Shown in pieces: positions 50,359 to 58,905 of a stretch of DNA of 64,000 nt. A program made the translations under genes and the position numbers. Within the stretch, counting starts at the first letter, position 1, and the number at the start of each line of letters is the position of its first letter. The stretch is taken from NCBI RefSeq assembly GCF_013488225.1, contig NZ_CP041241.1, positions 558,001 to 622,000 on the forward strand, in the 5' to 3' direction. This DNA comes from Sinorhizobium mexicanum. GTDB taxonomy: Bacteria > Pseudomonadota > Alphaproteobacteria > Rhizobiales > Rhizobiaceae. The notes beneath the pieces are model-generated. The model did not search any database, was not told where the DNA came from, and saw nothing but the letters and a program-made list of their open reading frames with translations.

Positions 50359-51426
50359 TCAGTGGAGCCTGAGCACCTCGTTCCAGCGCGCAATCAGGCG
50401 GGCGCGCTTGACCTGGTCGAGATAGACCATCAGTCCCGGGCTGACCGGAACGGGCCGCAATTGCCCGCCGAGCATCTCCTGCATGGTATTGGCCGTATTC
50501 TCGCCCGCGACCTCCGGGCTGACGGCCGGGATCTGCAGCTCGCGCGCCATGATGGTCTGGCCTTCCTTCGACATGAAGAATTCGAGATATCGGCGGCCGA
50601 GATCGGGGGAGGCGGCCGCCTGCGGCACGAGCCCGATGCGCGACATCACGACGGTATAGTCCTTCGGCAGCACGATCCCGACATCGGGATGGCGCGAGGC
50701 CCAGTCGGCGGCATAGGAGCCGAGGATATTGTAGCCAAGAACGAACCGGCCGTCCGCCACCCGTTCGACGATCGCCTGGCTGGTCGAATAGAGTTTGACG
50801 CCTGCCGCTCCCATCGCCTGGATGACACTCCAGATGTCGCCGAATTGCTCCTGGTCGCGTGACATGAAGAGGAAGCCGACGCCGGAGCGCTCGATATCGT
50901 AGGTACCGATCCGGCCGAAGACGGCGCTGCCCTTGCGCTTGAGATAGTCGACGAATTCCGCGCGTGTTGCAGGCGGCGGCTCGGTCTTGAAGCTTGGCTT
51001 GTGATAGACGAAGACGGCCGGCTCAAAGGTCAGCGCATAGGCCGTGTTACGCCAGTTTGCCCAGGCTGGCCAGCGGCCGCTCATCGGCAGATCGCTGCGT
51101 TGCGCATAGCCGTCGTTGCTGAGCTTGACCTGCAGGTCCATGGCTGACGAGAAGGCGAAGTCGGCCGTCTTCTCACCGGCATCCGTCTCCTTGACGATCC
51201 GGTCATAGATCTCGCCGGTCAGCATGTCTTCGTAACGCACCGCCACGTCCGGATTGGCCTTCTGAAAACCAAGGATCATCGGCCGCGCGAGGGGTTCGTC
51301 GAGCGAGGAATAAACGACGAGAACGGGGGCCTTGTCGTCCCCGGAAAGGGCCGGGAAGAACACGGGCGCCGAAAACGCCAGCCCGGGAAGAAAGAGACAG
51401 AAAAGCAGGGAGATCAGGTATCGCAT
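50359..51426 (-). CDS. periplasmic binding protein linked to tctDE (PgtC/Fbp-like)
   Basis: A 355-residue protein with a signal peptide (RYLISLLFCLFLPGLAFSA). The family has a substrate-binding fold of the iron(III)/phosphonate type: VLVVYSSLDEPLARPMI near 36, FAFSSAMDLQVKL near 90, and YILEFFMSKEGQ-like RRYLEFFMSKEGQTIMA near 285. It lies divergent from tctD and upstream of tctC on the same strand as the transporter. Similar proteins next to tctDE systems are thought to present the ligand to the sensor kinase (as PgtC does in phosphoglycerate sensing); here that is inference. Confidence 0.75.
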   Translation of the reverse strand: MRYLISLLFCLFLPGLAFSAPVFFPALSGDDKAPVLVVYSSLDEPLARPMILGFQKANPDVAVRYEDMLTGEIYDRIVKETDAGEKTADFAFSSAMDLQVKLSNDGYAQRSDLPMSGRWPAWANWRNTAYALTFEPAVFVYHKPSFKTEPPPATRAEFVDYLKRKGSAVFGRIGTYDIERSGVGFLFMSRDQEQFGDIWSVIQAMGAAGVKLYSTSQAIVERVADGRFVLGYNILGSYAADWASRHPDVGIVLPKDYTVVMSRIGLVPQAAASPDLGRRYLEFFMSKEGQTIMARELQIPAVSPEVAGENTANTMQEMLGGQLRPVPVSPGLMVYLDQVKRARLIARWNEVLRLH

Positions 51427-51441
51427 AATTCCACAATGCCT

Positions 51442-51548
51442 TACAGCGTCGCGCGGCTGTTCTAGACACGCAAAAGCCGCCGTAACGGCTTGAAGTGCTG
51501 CATGTTTTTCTCCCTAAATCAATTCCGATTTGAGGAATTATGCAGTAG
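51442..51548 (+). repeat. RIME-like element, copy 5
   Basis: TACAGCG...CGCCGTAACG followed by GCATGTTTTTC..CTAAATC...GATTTGAGG...ATGCAGTAG, more diverged than copy 1. It lies between the divergent binding-protein gene and tctD and occupies most of the space needed for their promoters. Confidence 0.75.
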
Positions 51549-51605
51549 CCGCCTGCCGTTCACAAGCAAGCCTGCGGCCGATAAAGTGATCGGGGGAGAG
51601 CGACA

Positions 51606-52283
51606 TTGCGAATCTTGCTCGTTGAAGACAACCAGGCGCTGGCGGAGGGTTTATCCGCCATCCTGCGCGGAAGCGGTTATGCCGTCGATGTCGTTAGCGA
51701 CGGTGCCTCGGCGCATGCGGTTGCCGCCGCGGAAAGCTTCGATCTGGTGATCCTCGACCTGAACTTGCCGGAAATGGACGGTCTCGACGTGCTGCGGGCC
51801 ATGCGGGGGCGGCAGAACCGGGCGGCGGTCCTGATCCTGACGGCGCGCGGCTCGCCGGAGGAGCGGGTGAAGGGCCTCGATCTCGGTGCCGACGACTACA
51901 TGATCAAGCCTTTCGACATCGGCGAGTTCGAGGCGCGGGTGCGGGTTCTTCTTCGCCGCCAGGCAGGATTGCGGGCCTCCGTCGTCAGCTACGGCAATGT
52001 CTCGCTGGATCTGACCTCGCGCAGTTTCTCCTCCGCCGGGGCGCCGATCGAAATCCCCGCCCGCGAACTCGGGCTGCTCGAACTTCTGTTCATGCGCGCC
52101 GGCAAGGTGGTCGCCAAGGAGGCGATCGTGCAGTCGCTCACCGGTCTCGATGACGATCTCAGCGCCAATGCGATCGAGCAATATGTGAGCCGGCTGCGCA
52201 AGCGCCTGGCGCCCTACGGTCTGACGGTGCGCACCGCGCGCGGCATCGGCTATTATCTCGACAAGACGGCCAGCCCCGAATGA
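51606..52283 (+). CDS. tctD: response regulator of tricarboxylate transport, OmpR family
   Basis: A 225-residue OmpR/TctD-type regulator. The receiver domain has the phospho-acceptor D51 in VILDLNLPEMDG, T79-area LTARG and K101-area MIKPFD. A winged-helix DNA-binding domain follows from about 125 (FSSAGAPIEIPARELGLLELL, TVRTARGIGYYL). The start is TTG at 51606 with GGGGGAGAG upstream. It overlaps tctE by ATGA. Likely activates tctCBA in response to carboxylates. Confidence 0.92.
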   Translation: MRILLVEDNQALAEGLSAILRGSGYAVDVVSDGASAHAVAAAESFDLVILDLNLPEMDGLDVLRAMRGRQNRAAVLILTARGSPEERVKGLDLGADDYMIKPFDIGEFEARVRVLLRRQAGLRASVVSYGNVSLDLTSRSFSSAGAPIEIPARELGLLELLFMRAGKVVAKEAIVQSLTGLDDDLSANAIEQYVSRLRKRLAPYGLTVRTARGIGYYLDKTASPE

Positions 52284-53659
52284 AGACGGTGGTCTATTCG
52301 CTGCGGCGCAGGCTGCTCGGCTGGCTCCTGATTTCCACCGCCGTGATCGGGGTGCTGGCGCTGACCGATACCTACCGGGAGGCGGTCAAGACGGCGAATG
52401 TCGTCTCGGACCGCGTGCTTGCCGGTTCGGCGCTGGCGATTGCCGAGCGCGTCGTCGTCGCCGAGGACGGCTCGCTTCAGGTCGATATTCCCTATGTCGC
52501 GCTGGAGATGCTGACGTCCGCAGCGCAGGACCGGGTCTTCTACCGGGTGGACGGGCCGCCTGGCCAGTTCATCACCGGCTATCAGACGCTGCCCTCGCTC
52601 GCGAAAGGCCAGGACCAGTCGACGACGTTCGGCGATGCCGTCTTCCGCGGCGAACCCATTCGCATTGCGGCGCTCCGGCGTTCCGCCTCGACGGGTGTCA
52701 GCTCCGTTCCATTTGTCGTCACCGTTGCCGAAACGACGATCGCGAGGCGGCAACTGACGCAGACCATCCTTCTGCGCTCCGCCCTGCGCCTCGGCCTGAT
52801 GATCGCCGGCGCGGCGATGATCGTCTGGATCGCCGTCACCTTTTCGCTGAGACCACTCTATCGGCTTGGCGACGCCATCGCCGAGCGCAGTCCCGATGAC
52901 CTGCATCCGATCGGCGAGCGCGTGCCGAGCGAGGTTCAGGGGCTCGTCGACACGGTCAACTCGTTCATGGTGCGTCTGCAATCGGCGCTCGACGCGCTGC
53001 GCCATTTCACCGGCAACGCCAGTCACCAGTTGCGAACGCCGCTGGCGATCATCCGCACGCAGCTGGCGCTTGCGCAGAGAGCGGGAACGATTGAGGCAAC
53101 GCGGGCGGCCGCGCGCAAGGCGGATGAAGCAGTCGCGAATGCAGAGCGCATTCTCGCGCAGCTGCTGCTGATGGCGAAGATCGACGCCGCGGGCAAGGAT
53201 GAGGCGCGCGGTTCGGAACGCATCGAACTCGTCGGGCTTGCGCGTGAGATCACTGCCGAGAATGTGCCGGCGGCCGGCGAGGCCGGAATCGACCTCGGCT
53301 TCGCCGGCGACGGCGAACACTGGATCCGCGCCGAGCCGCTGCTCGTCGGCGAGCTTCTGAAGAACCTGATCGGCAACGCGCTCCTCTATGCCGGACGGGG
53401 CGCCGAGGTCACGGTGCGCGTCGAAGCGCGCAACGATGCTGTTGTGCTTGAGGTCGAGGACAATGGACCCGGAATCCGACCGGAGCTGCGCGAAGCGGTG
53501 CTCAAGCGTTTCCGGCGCGGCGGCGACGAGGCGCCCGGCACCGGGCTCGGCCTGCCGATCGTCGAGGAGATCGCGACGCTTTACGGCGGGACGATGCGCC
53601 TGGAGGAGGGCGAGGGTGGGCGAGGTTTGAAGGTGGTGGCGGCGTTTCCGGCGGGGTGA
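52280..53659 (+). CDS. tctE: sensor histidine kinase of tricarboxylate transport
   Basis: A 459-residue membrane kinase with two transmembrane helices (LLGWLLISTAVIGVLAL near 12, LGLMIAGAAMIVWIAVTF near 170) around a periplasmic sensor of about 140 residues. A HAMP-like segment, the phosphorylated H249 in NASHQLRTPL, and ATP-binding boxes VEDNGPGI and GTGLGLPIVEEI follow. It pairs with TctD. The short periplasmic domain may need the adjacent binding protein to detect citrate-like ligands. Confidence 0.92.
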   Translation: MKTVVYSLRRRLLGWLLISTAVIGVLALTDTYREAVKTANVVSDRVLAGSALAIAERVVVAEDGSLQVDIPYVALEMLTSAAQDRVFYRVDGPPGQFITGYQTLPSLAKGQDQSTTFGDAVFRGEPIRIAALRRSASTGVSSVPFVVTVAETTIARRQLTQTILLRSALRLGLMIAGAAMIVWIAVTFSLRPLYRLGDAIAERSPDDLHPIGERVPSEVQGLVDTVNSFMVRLQSALDALRHFTGNASHQLRTPLAIIRTQLALAQRAGTIEATRAAARKADEAVANAERILAQLLLMAKIDAAGKDEARGSERIELVGLAREITAENVPAAGEAGIDLGFAGDGEHWIRAEPLLVGELLKNLIGNALLYAGRGAEVTVRVEARNDAVVLEVEDNGPGIRPELREAVLKRFRRGGDEAPGTGLGLPIVEEIATLYGGTMRLEEGEGGRGLKVVAAFPAG

Positions 53660-53710
53660 TGCGCGTGCTCGCAGGCTGTTGGCCATCCACTCTCCGAACT
53701 GGCGAGCGCG

Positions 53711-53847
53711 ACACTCCCCTCTGCCCTGCCAGACATCTCGCCCACAAGGGGGGAGATCAGCCAGCATCGAGGTTTTCGCCGAGGCTGCAGGATGGGTAAA
53801 CCGAGGCGCCGCCGTTTTGCGCCACCCGGCAGGGCAGAGGGGTGTGT
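53711..53847. repeat. 137-base element bounded by 20-base inverted repeats
   Basis: ACACTCCCCTCTGCCCTGCC (53711-53730) and GGCAGGGCAGAGGGGTGTGT (53828-53847) are complementary at 19 of 20 positions. The structure resembles a small MITE-like or intergenic palindromic element, unrelated to the RIME copies. No coding capacity. Confidence 0.6.
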
Positions 53848-53910
53848 GCCATTATCCGCCTTCGCCCGCCGCTGCAATCCGATGCGATTCCGGCGCGGAC
53901 CACAAGTAGG

Positions 53911-53951
53911 CCCCAAACAAAACGACCTGCCCGTGAAATCCCGGGCAGGTC
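53911..53951 (-). terminator. terminator of the ribose-type importer operon
   Basis: GACCTGCCCG (53951-53942 on the minus strand) pairs with CGGGCAGGTC (53933-53924) and is followed by GTTTTGTTTGG. It ends the minus-strand operon. Confidence 0.8.
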
Positions 53952-53980
53952 TCCGCTTAGGCTACCGCCGATGCGTCCGA

Positions 53981-54931
53981 TCAGAACGGTGAGTCGGGGA
54001 AGTAGAAGTCCTGTGCATTGTCCTTGGTGACCAGCGTCGCGTCGATGGTGTAAACGCCGCGAACCGGAACCTGGCCGTAGAAGTTGGCGGCTGTCATTTC
54101 GAGCGCGGTGCCGACCATTGCTGGCGGATAAAGAACGTCGACCGGGATCATCTTGTCGCCGTCCATGACCTTCTTGATCATTTCCTTCGAACCGGCGCCG
54201 GCGACGACATACTGGATGTCTGTGCGCTTGGCCTGCTCGATCGCCTGAAGGACGCCGACGGCCATGTCGTCGTCCTGGCACCAGACGACATCGATCTGCG
54301 GATACTTGGTCAGGTAGTCCTGCATCACCTTGAAGGCGTCGTCGCGGTTCCAGTTGCCGTACTGGCGGTCGAGGATTTCCACCTTCGAACCGGCGACGCC
54401 CTGGTCGAAGCCGTCCTGGCGCTGCTGGTCGATCGGGATCGGCAGGCCGCGAATGACGACCACCTTGGCTTCCGGCGTCGTTGCCTTGATGTATTCGCCG
54501 GCGACCTGACCGAGCGCGGGGTTGTTGCCGGCGACATAGAGGTCACGCACGCTGTTGTCGTTGACGGACGGCGCGCGGTCGACGAGCGCCACGAACGTGC
54601 CCTTGCCCTTGACTTCCTTGATGGCGTTGACCAGCGGATCGGGATCGGTCGGCAGGATCACCAGCGCGTCGATGCCCTGGGTTTCGAGGTCCTGCACGGC
54701 ATTGGCCTGGCTGGCCGGATCCGGCGAGGTCTTGACGATGACGTTGAGGCCCGGATGCTGCTCCATGAGCGTTTTCGCGACGCGTTCCGCATGGAACACG
54801 ACACCGGCGGTCCAGCCATGGTCGGCCGCAGGGATCGAAACGCCGATCGTGACCTTCTTCTCCTCCGCGTGGGCCACGCCCGTCAGGGCCACCATCGCGA
54901 CGGCAGCAATGCCCATTAATCCCTTTCGCAT
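53981..54931 (-). CDS. ribose-type ABC importer periplasmic binding protein
   Basis: A 316-residue protein with a signal peptide (MRKGLMGIAAVAMVALTGVAHA). The CUT2/RbsB-like fold has IGVSIPAADHGWTAGV, ETQGIDALVILPTDPDPL, and VWCQDDDMAVGVLQAI. A GGGAGGAA site precedes ATG 54931. It is the third gene of the operon (ATPase, permease, binding protein order). The ligand is not identified; the twin LacI operators imply a sugar inducer. Confidence 0.9.
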   Translation of the reverse strand: MRKGLMGIAAVAMVALTGVAHAEEKKVTIGVSIPAADHGWTAGVVFHAERVAKTLMEQHPGLNVIVKTSPDPASQANAVQDLETQGIDALVILPTDPDPLVNAIKEVKGKGTFVALVDRAPSVNDNSVRDLYVAGNNPALGQVAGEYIKATTPEAKVVVIRGLPIPIDQQRQDGFDQGVAGSKVEILDRQYGNWNRDDAFKVMQDYLTKYPQIDVVWCQDDDMAVGVLQAIEQAKRTDIQYVVAGAGSKEMIKKVMDGDKMIPVDVLYPPAMVGTALEMTAANFYGQVPVRGVYTIDATLVTKDNAQDFYFPDSPF

Positions 54932-54997
54932 GTTTTCTTTCCTCCCAATGTGTCAGGGTCTTCGCTGATGTGGCCGGATCGCAAGGATCCGGCATTG

Positions 54998-56008
54998 TCA
55001 CGATTTGCGTACCAGCGAGCGCTGGACGAGCATCGCGATGATGATGATCGCACCCTGCATCGCGCCGATCAGGTATTCGCTGATGAAGTTCGACAGGAGC
55101 ATGATGTTACCGACCAATTCGAGGATGAAGGCGCCGCAGATCGTGCCCCAGACGCGGCCCGCGCCGCCTTTGAGCGCCGTGCCGCCGACGACGACGGCGG
55201 TGATGGCCTGCAGCTCCCAGAGAATGCCGGTCGTAGCCGAGGTGGAACCGAGGCGCGGCACATAGAGCAGCACGGCAATCGCCACGCAGAGGCCCTGGAT
55301 CACGAAAGCGATGGTCCGCACCCGGTTGACGGCGATGCCGGAATAGCGCGCGACGTCGCTGTTGGAGCCGACGGCGACCACGTGCCTGCCATAGCGCGTG
55401 CGGTAGAGGATGAACGCGGCGACGGCGGTAACCGCGAGAATGATCGCGATCGGCACGGGAACGCCGAGAATGCTGCCGAAATAGGCGGGGCGATAGAGCT
55501 CCTGTATTTCAGGCTCGCGAAGCGTGATCGCGCCGCCCTGGGAAAGCCAGGTGGTGAGGCCGCGATAGATACCCATCGTACCAAGCGTGGCGATGAAGGG
55601 CTCGATCCTGCCGACGGTGGTGATCAGCCCGTTGGCGAGGCCGCAAGCAGCACCGGCCGCGACTGCAAAGACGACGGCCGCCGTCAGCATCAGCGTCGGA
55701 TCAGCGATGACACCGGAATTCATGAACAGAATCATCAGGCTCGCCACGAAGGCGACCATCGAACCGACGGAAAGATCAAGGTCTCCAGCCGAGATGACGA
55801 ACGTTGCACCGACGGCAATGATGGCGATGAAGGCGCAACGGGTGGCGACGTTGGCGAGATTGTTGAGACCGATGAAGTTGGGATTGACGATCGCACCGAC
55901 GATCAAAAGCAGTGCGAGCGCGGCAAACGGCGCCACGGCTCTGAGATCGACGTCCCGCCATGTACGGCGATGACTTGTGCTTTGGATGCTTTCCTCGTTC
56001 ACGCTCAT
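54998..56008 (-). CDS. ribose-type ABC importer permease
   Basis: A 336-residue hydrophobic protein of the RbsC family. SAGDLDLSVGSMVAF is the conserved loop and GGTALKGGAGRVWGTICGAFI a later one. It follows the ATPase by 78 bases and precedes the binding protein by 66. It forms the membrane channel of the importer. The N-terminal tail (MSVNEESIQSTSHRRTW) is hydrophilic, as usual. Confidence 0.9.
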   Translation of the reverse strand: MSVNEESIQSTSHRRTWRDVDLRAVAPFAALALLLIVGAIVNPNFIGLNNLANVATRCAFIAIIAVGATFVISAGDLDLSVGSMVAFVASLMILFMNSGVIADPTLMLTAAVVFAVAAGAACGLANGLITTVGRIEPFIATLGTMGIYRGLTTWLSQGGAITLREPEIQELYRPAYFGSILGVPVPIAIILAVTAVAAFILYRTRYGRHVVAVGSNSDVARYSGIAVNRVRTIAFVIQGLCVAIAVLLYVPRLGSTSATTGILWELQAITAVVVGGTALKGGAGRVWGTICGAFILELVGNIMLLSNFISEYLIGAMQGAIIIIAMLVQRSLVRKS

Positions 56009-56086
56009 GTCCAGACCAAACCTCCCACCCCGATGCGCGGGGGAATTTCTTATTCGTGCGACTGCCTGTGGCCGGTGGCAGGACCG

Positions 56087-57613
56087 TCAGGCGGCAGCCA
56101 TTCTCTTCAGTCCCGCCGCATAGCGCATGATCTCCTGCTCGGTGATCTCGTCGCCTTCGAGCATGCCGACGATCCGTCCCTCGCGCATCACGGCGACGCG
56201 GGTGCAAAGCCCGATGACCTCCGGCATTTCCGATGAGACCACGATGATCGAGCGGCCGTCGCGCGCCAGTGCCGAAATGAAGTGATAGATCTGCTGCTTG
56301 GTGCCGACGTCGATGCCGCGGGTCGGCTCGTCGATGATGATGATCTCCGGCTCCGTCTCCATCACCTTGGCGAGCAGCAGTTTCTGCTGGTTGCCGCCCG
56401 ACATGCGTCTGGCCACCACGTTGCCGTCGCGCACCCGAATGTCGAACCGCCGTCGCGCCCTTTCGAGCGCCGTCGCTTCGCTGTTGGGGTCGAGATACCC
56501 GAGGCGGGCATGCCGACCGAGCGATTGCAGGGTGAGGTTCGCCGTCATGCCGGAGTTCAGGAGCAGGCCCTTTGCCTTGCGGTCCTTGGTCATATAGGCA
56601 AGGCCTTGCCGATTGGCGGCGTGGACGTCGCCCGACGTCACCGCTTCGCCGCGGATCGTCACCTCGCCCGAAAGGCGTGAGCGGAGGCCTGCCACCGCCT
56701 CCATCAGTTCGGTTCGTCCCGAGCCGATCATGCCCGAGAAGCCGAGGATCTCGCCTTTGCGCACCTCGAAGCTGGCGTCCTTGACGTAATCGGTGGAGAC
56801 GGATTCGACGCGCAGGACGATTTCTTCGTCGACGTCCGGCTCTGTCTTGGCAGGGTAGAGGCTCGACATCTCGCGGCCGACCATGAGTTGGGCGATCGAC
56901 TCCCCATCGAGTATCGCGGTCGGGGCGGTCTTTACCCATTGCCCGTCGCGCAACACGGTCACGCGGTCGGTCAGTTCGAGGACCTCGTCGAGCTTATGGG
57001 ATACGAAGACGAAGCTCGTGCCCTGCTCGCGCAGCTTGCGCACCTGGCGGAAGAGGAAACTGGTCTCTTCGCGGGAGAGGACGGCCGTCGGTTCGTCCAT
57101 GAAGACGACCCGCGCGTCGCGACTGATCGCCTTGGCAATCTCCACCATCTGCTTTTCGGCGATCGACAGGCTGCTGATCAGCGCGTTCGCGTCGACGCGA
57201 CAGCCGAGCAGATCGAGAACCCGACGCGTCTCCGCGCGCATATATTTGCGGTCGAGCACACCGAAGCGCGTCACCTCCCGGCCGAGAAAGAGGCTCTCCG
57301 CGACGGTCAGGTGTTCGGCGAGATTGAATTCCTGATGGATGATGACGATGCCCAGTGCCTCGGCGGCCCCGTTCGCAGGCAGCGTCACCGGATTGCCGTC
57401 AAGCAGGATTTCGCCGGAGGAAGGCTGCTCGAAACCGGAAAGGATTTTTACGAGCGTGGATTTGCCGGCGCCGTTCTCGCCCATCAGCGCATGGATCTCG
57501 CCGGCGCGAAGCTCGAAATTAACGCTGAAGAGCACCTGCACGCCGCTGAACGACTTGCTGATGCGACGTGCCTCCAGCACGACGCTCCCGGCCTCGACCG
57601 TTTCCGGATTCAT
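56087..57613 (-). CDS. ribose-type ABC importer ATP-binding protein (two-domain)
   Basis: A 508-residue RbsA-like tandem ATPase: MGENGAGKS near 44-52, FVSHKLDEVLEL, then the second half with GMIGSGRTELMEAVAG, MSGGNQQKLLLAKVM and DEPTRGIDVGTK. It starts at ATG 57613 with AAGGGGG upstream and is the promoter-proximal gene. Two LacI operators lie 40-75 bases before it, so it is the first point of control. Confidence 0.92.
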   Translation of the reverse strand: MNPETVEAGSVVLEARRISKSFSGVQVLFSVNFELRAGEIHALMGENGAGKSTLVKILSGFEQPSSGEILLDGNPVTLPANGAAEALGIVIIHQEFNLAEHLTVAESLFLGREVTRFGVLDRKYMRAETRRVLDLLGCRVDANALISSLSIAEKQMVEIAKAISRDARVVFMDEPTAVLSREETSFLFRQVRKLREQGTSFVFVSHKLDEVLELTDRVTVLRDGQWVKTAPTAILDGESIAQLMVGREMSSLYPAKTEPDVDEEIVLRVESVSTDYVKDASFEVRKGEILGFSGMIGSGRTELMEAVAGLRSRLSGEVTIRGEAVTSGDVHAANRQGLAYMTKDRKAKGLLLNSGMTANLTLQSLGRHARLGYLDPNSEATALERARRRFDIRVRDGNVVARRMSGGNQQKLLLAKVMETEPEIIIIDEPTRGIDVGTKQQIYHFISALARDGRSIIVVSSEMPEVIGLCTRVAVMREGRIVGMLEGDEITEQEIMRYAAGLKRMAAA

Positions 57614-57652
57614 CGATTCCCCCTTGCGGCTCCCATCCGCTTTATGAGTTTA

Positions 57653-57687
57653 TGTAAACCTTTACACACGCCATGTAAAGGTTTACA
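57653..57687. promoter_or_regulatory. twin LacI-type operators
   Basis: TGTAAACCTTTACA (57653-57666) and TGTAAAGGTTTACA (57674-57687) are both perfect 14-base palindromes, 21 bases (two helical turns) from start to start. They lie between the minus-strand importer operon and the divergent lacI-type gene, within the region expected for the importer promoter. Confidence 0.85.
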
Positions 57688-57757
57688 TCATGGCATGCAT
57701 AGGAATTCTCGGAGCGGTCTTTGACGTCTCCGGAACTGTGTGTAGTGTCCGGCCACC

Positions 57758-57854
57758 TACAGCGCCGCGCGTCTTATCAGACGCGCAAAGGACGCTGTAG
57801 CACTTTGGATGGCTGCATGTTTCCTTAGATCGGCGATTTAAGGAAACATGCAGT
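57758..57854 (+). repeat. RIME-like element, copy 6
   Basis: TACAGCGCCGCGCGTCTTAT...GACGCTGTAG followed by GCATGTTTCCTTAGATC...GATTTAAGGAAACATGCAG. Almost identical to copy 1 in its first half. It ends 22 bases before the lacI start codon and so forms most of its leader. Confidence 0.85.
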
Positions 57855-57876
57855 CCGAGACGCAAGGCAGAGCGCA

Positions 57877-58905
57877 GTGTCATCCACGCCCGCAACCATC
57901 GAAGACGTCGCCAGGATCGCCGAAGTTTCGATCGCGACGGTATCGCGGGCAATCCACACGCCGGAGAAGGTCGCAAAGTCCACGCGACTGAAGGTCAACC
58001 AGGCCATTGCCATTACCGGCTATACGACCAATGCCATGGCGCGCAGCCTCAGGCTCGGCCGGTCCAACATGATTCTGGTCGTTGCCCCGGACATTGGCGA
58101 CCCCAACTTTTCCAGCATTCTCGTCGGCCTGGAAAACGAAGCGCGGTCGCATGGCTATGGCGTGCTGATCGGACACACCCAGAACGACGCCCAGCGCGCA
58201 CTCGAATATCTGAAGTTCCTCAACTCCAATCAGGCGGCCGGCCTCATCCTCTTCACCGGCATTCTGCCGTTCGGCCATGAGACGATGACGGCGCGATTGC
58301 CGCCAAGCGTCGGGATCTTCGAGCCTGTCTTCAACGGCGGCATCCCCTATGTCGGCATCGATGATATCGAGGGGGCCCGCAAGGTGGTCGACCTCCTGAT
58401 TGCCGAAGGCCATCGCAAGATCGCCTTTATCGGCGACTCCCGCACGCGGCTCGCCTACAAGAGGCGACGGGAAGGCTACGACGCGGGGCTGGACGCCGCG
58501 GGCGTGCCGACGGAGCTTCGGCTCGTCCAGGAGGGCGACGGCACGCTCGAGAGCGGAAGGGCGGCCGTCGAGCGGCTCTTCGTGCGCGACACGCTGCCGA
58601 CCGCGTTCATGTGCGTCAACGACCAGACGGCGCTCGGCGTGATGATCGGGCTGAAGGCGCGCGGCTATGACATACCGGGTGATTTTTCGGTGACCGGCTT
58701 CGACGACGTGCCTCAGGCGACATTCATGACGCCGGCGCTGACCACGATCCGTCAGCCGCGCACGCTGATTGGAAAGCAGGCCATGGCGCTCCTGCTTGGC
58801 CTTCTTTCCGACAGGCGCCCCGCCGAGACGGAGATCCTCCTGAGGCCGGATCTGGTGGTTCGCAATTCGGTGACCGCACCGTCGCGGCGATGGGTGGGTA
58901 AATAG
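57877..58905 (+). CDS. LacI family transcriptional regulator
   Basis: A 342-residue regulator. The LacI-type helix-turn-helix is at about residues 7-30 (TIEDVARIAEVSIATVSRAI) with a hinge helix, then a periplasmic-binding-like effector domain (ILVVAPDIGDPNFSSILVGLE..., VTGFDDVPQATFMTPALTTI). It starts at GTG 57877. It is divergent from the ribose-type importer and close to two TGTAAAC-type operators, so it probably represses the importer in the absence of its sugar. The leader is the RIME element. Confidence 0.92.
   Translation: MSSTPATIEDVARIAEVSIATVSRAIHTPEKVAKSTRLKVNQAIAITGYTTNAMARSLRLGRSNMILVVAPDIGDPNFSSILVGLENEARSHGYGVLIGHTQNDAQRALEYLKFLNSNQAAGLILFTGILPFGHETMTARLPPSVGIFEPVFNGGIPYVGIDDIEGARKVVDLLIAEGHRKIAFIGDSRTRLAYKRRREGYDAGLDAAGVPTELRLVQEGDGTLESGRAAVERLFVRDTLPTAFMCVNDQTALGVMIGLKARGYDIPGDFSVTGFDDVPQATFMTPALTTIRQPRTLIGKQAMALLLGLLSDRRPAETEILLRPDLVVRNSVTAPSRRWVGK

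Larger units (their letters stand above)
53660..53980. other. intergenic region after tctE
   Basis: No gene. It holds a 20-base inverted repeat pair (listed as a repeat) and the terminator of the ribose-type importer operon. Confidence 0.5.

Noticed and set aside
52253..53767. 504-codon minus-strand frame over tctE
   Set aside because: Antisense to tctE; rich in Arg and Asp, no family.
54950..56236. 428-codon plus-strand frame over the RbsC-like permease
   Set aside because: Antisense to a well-recognised permease; charged, repetitive, no domain.
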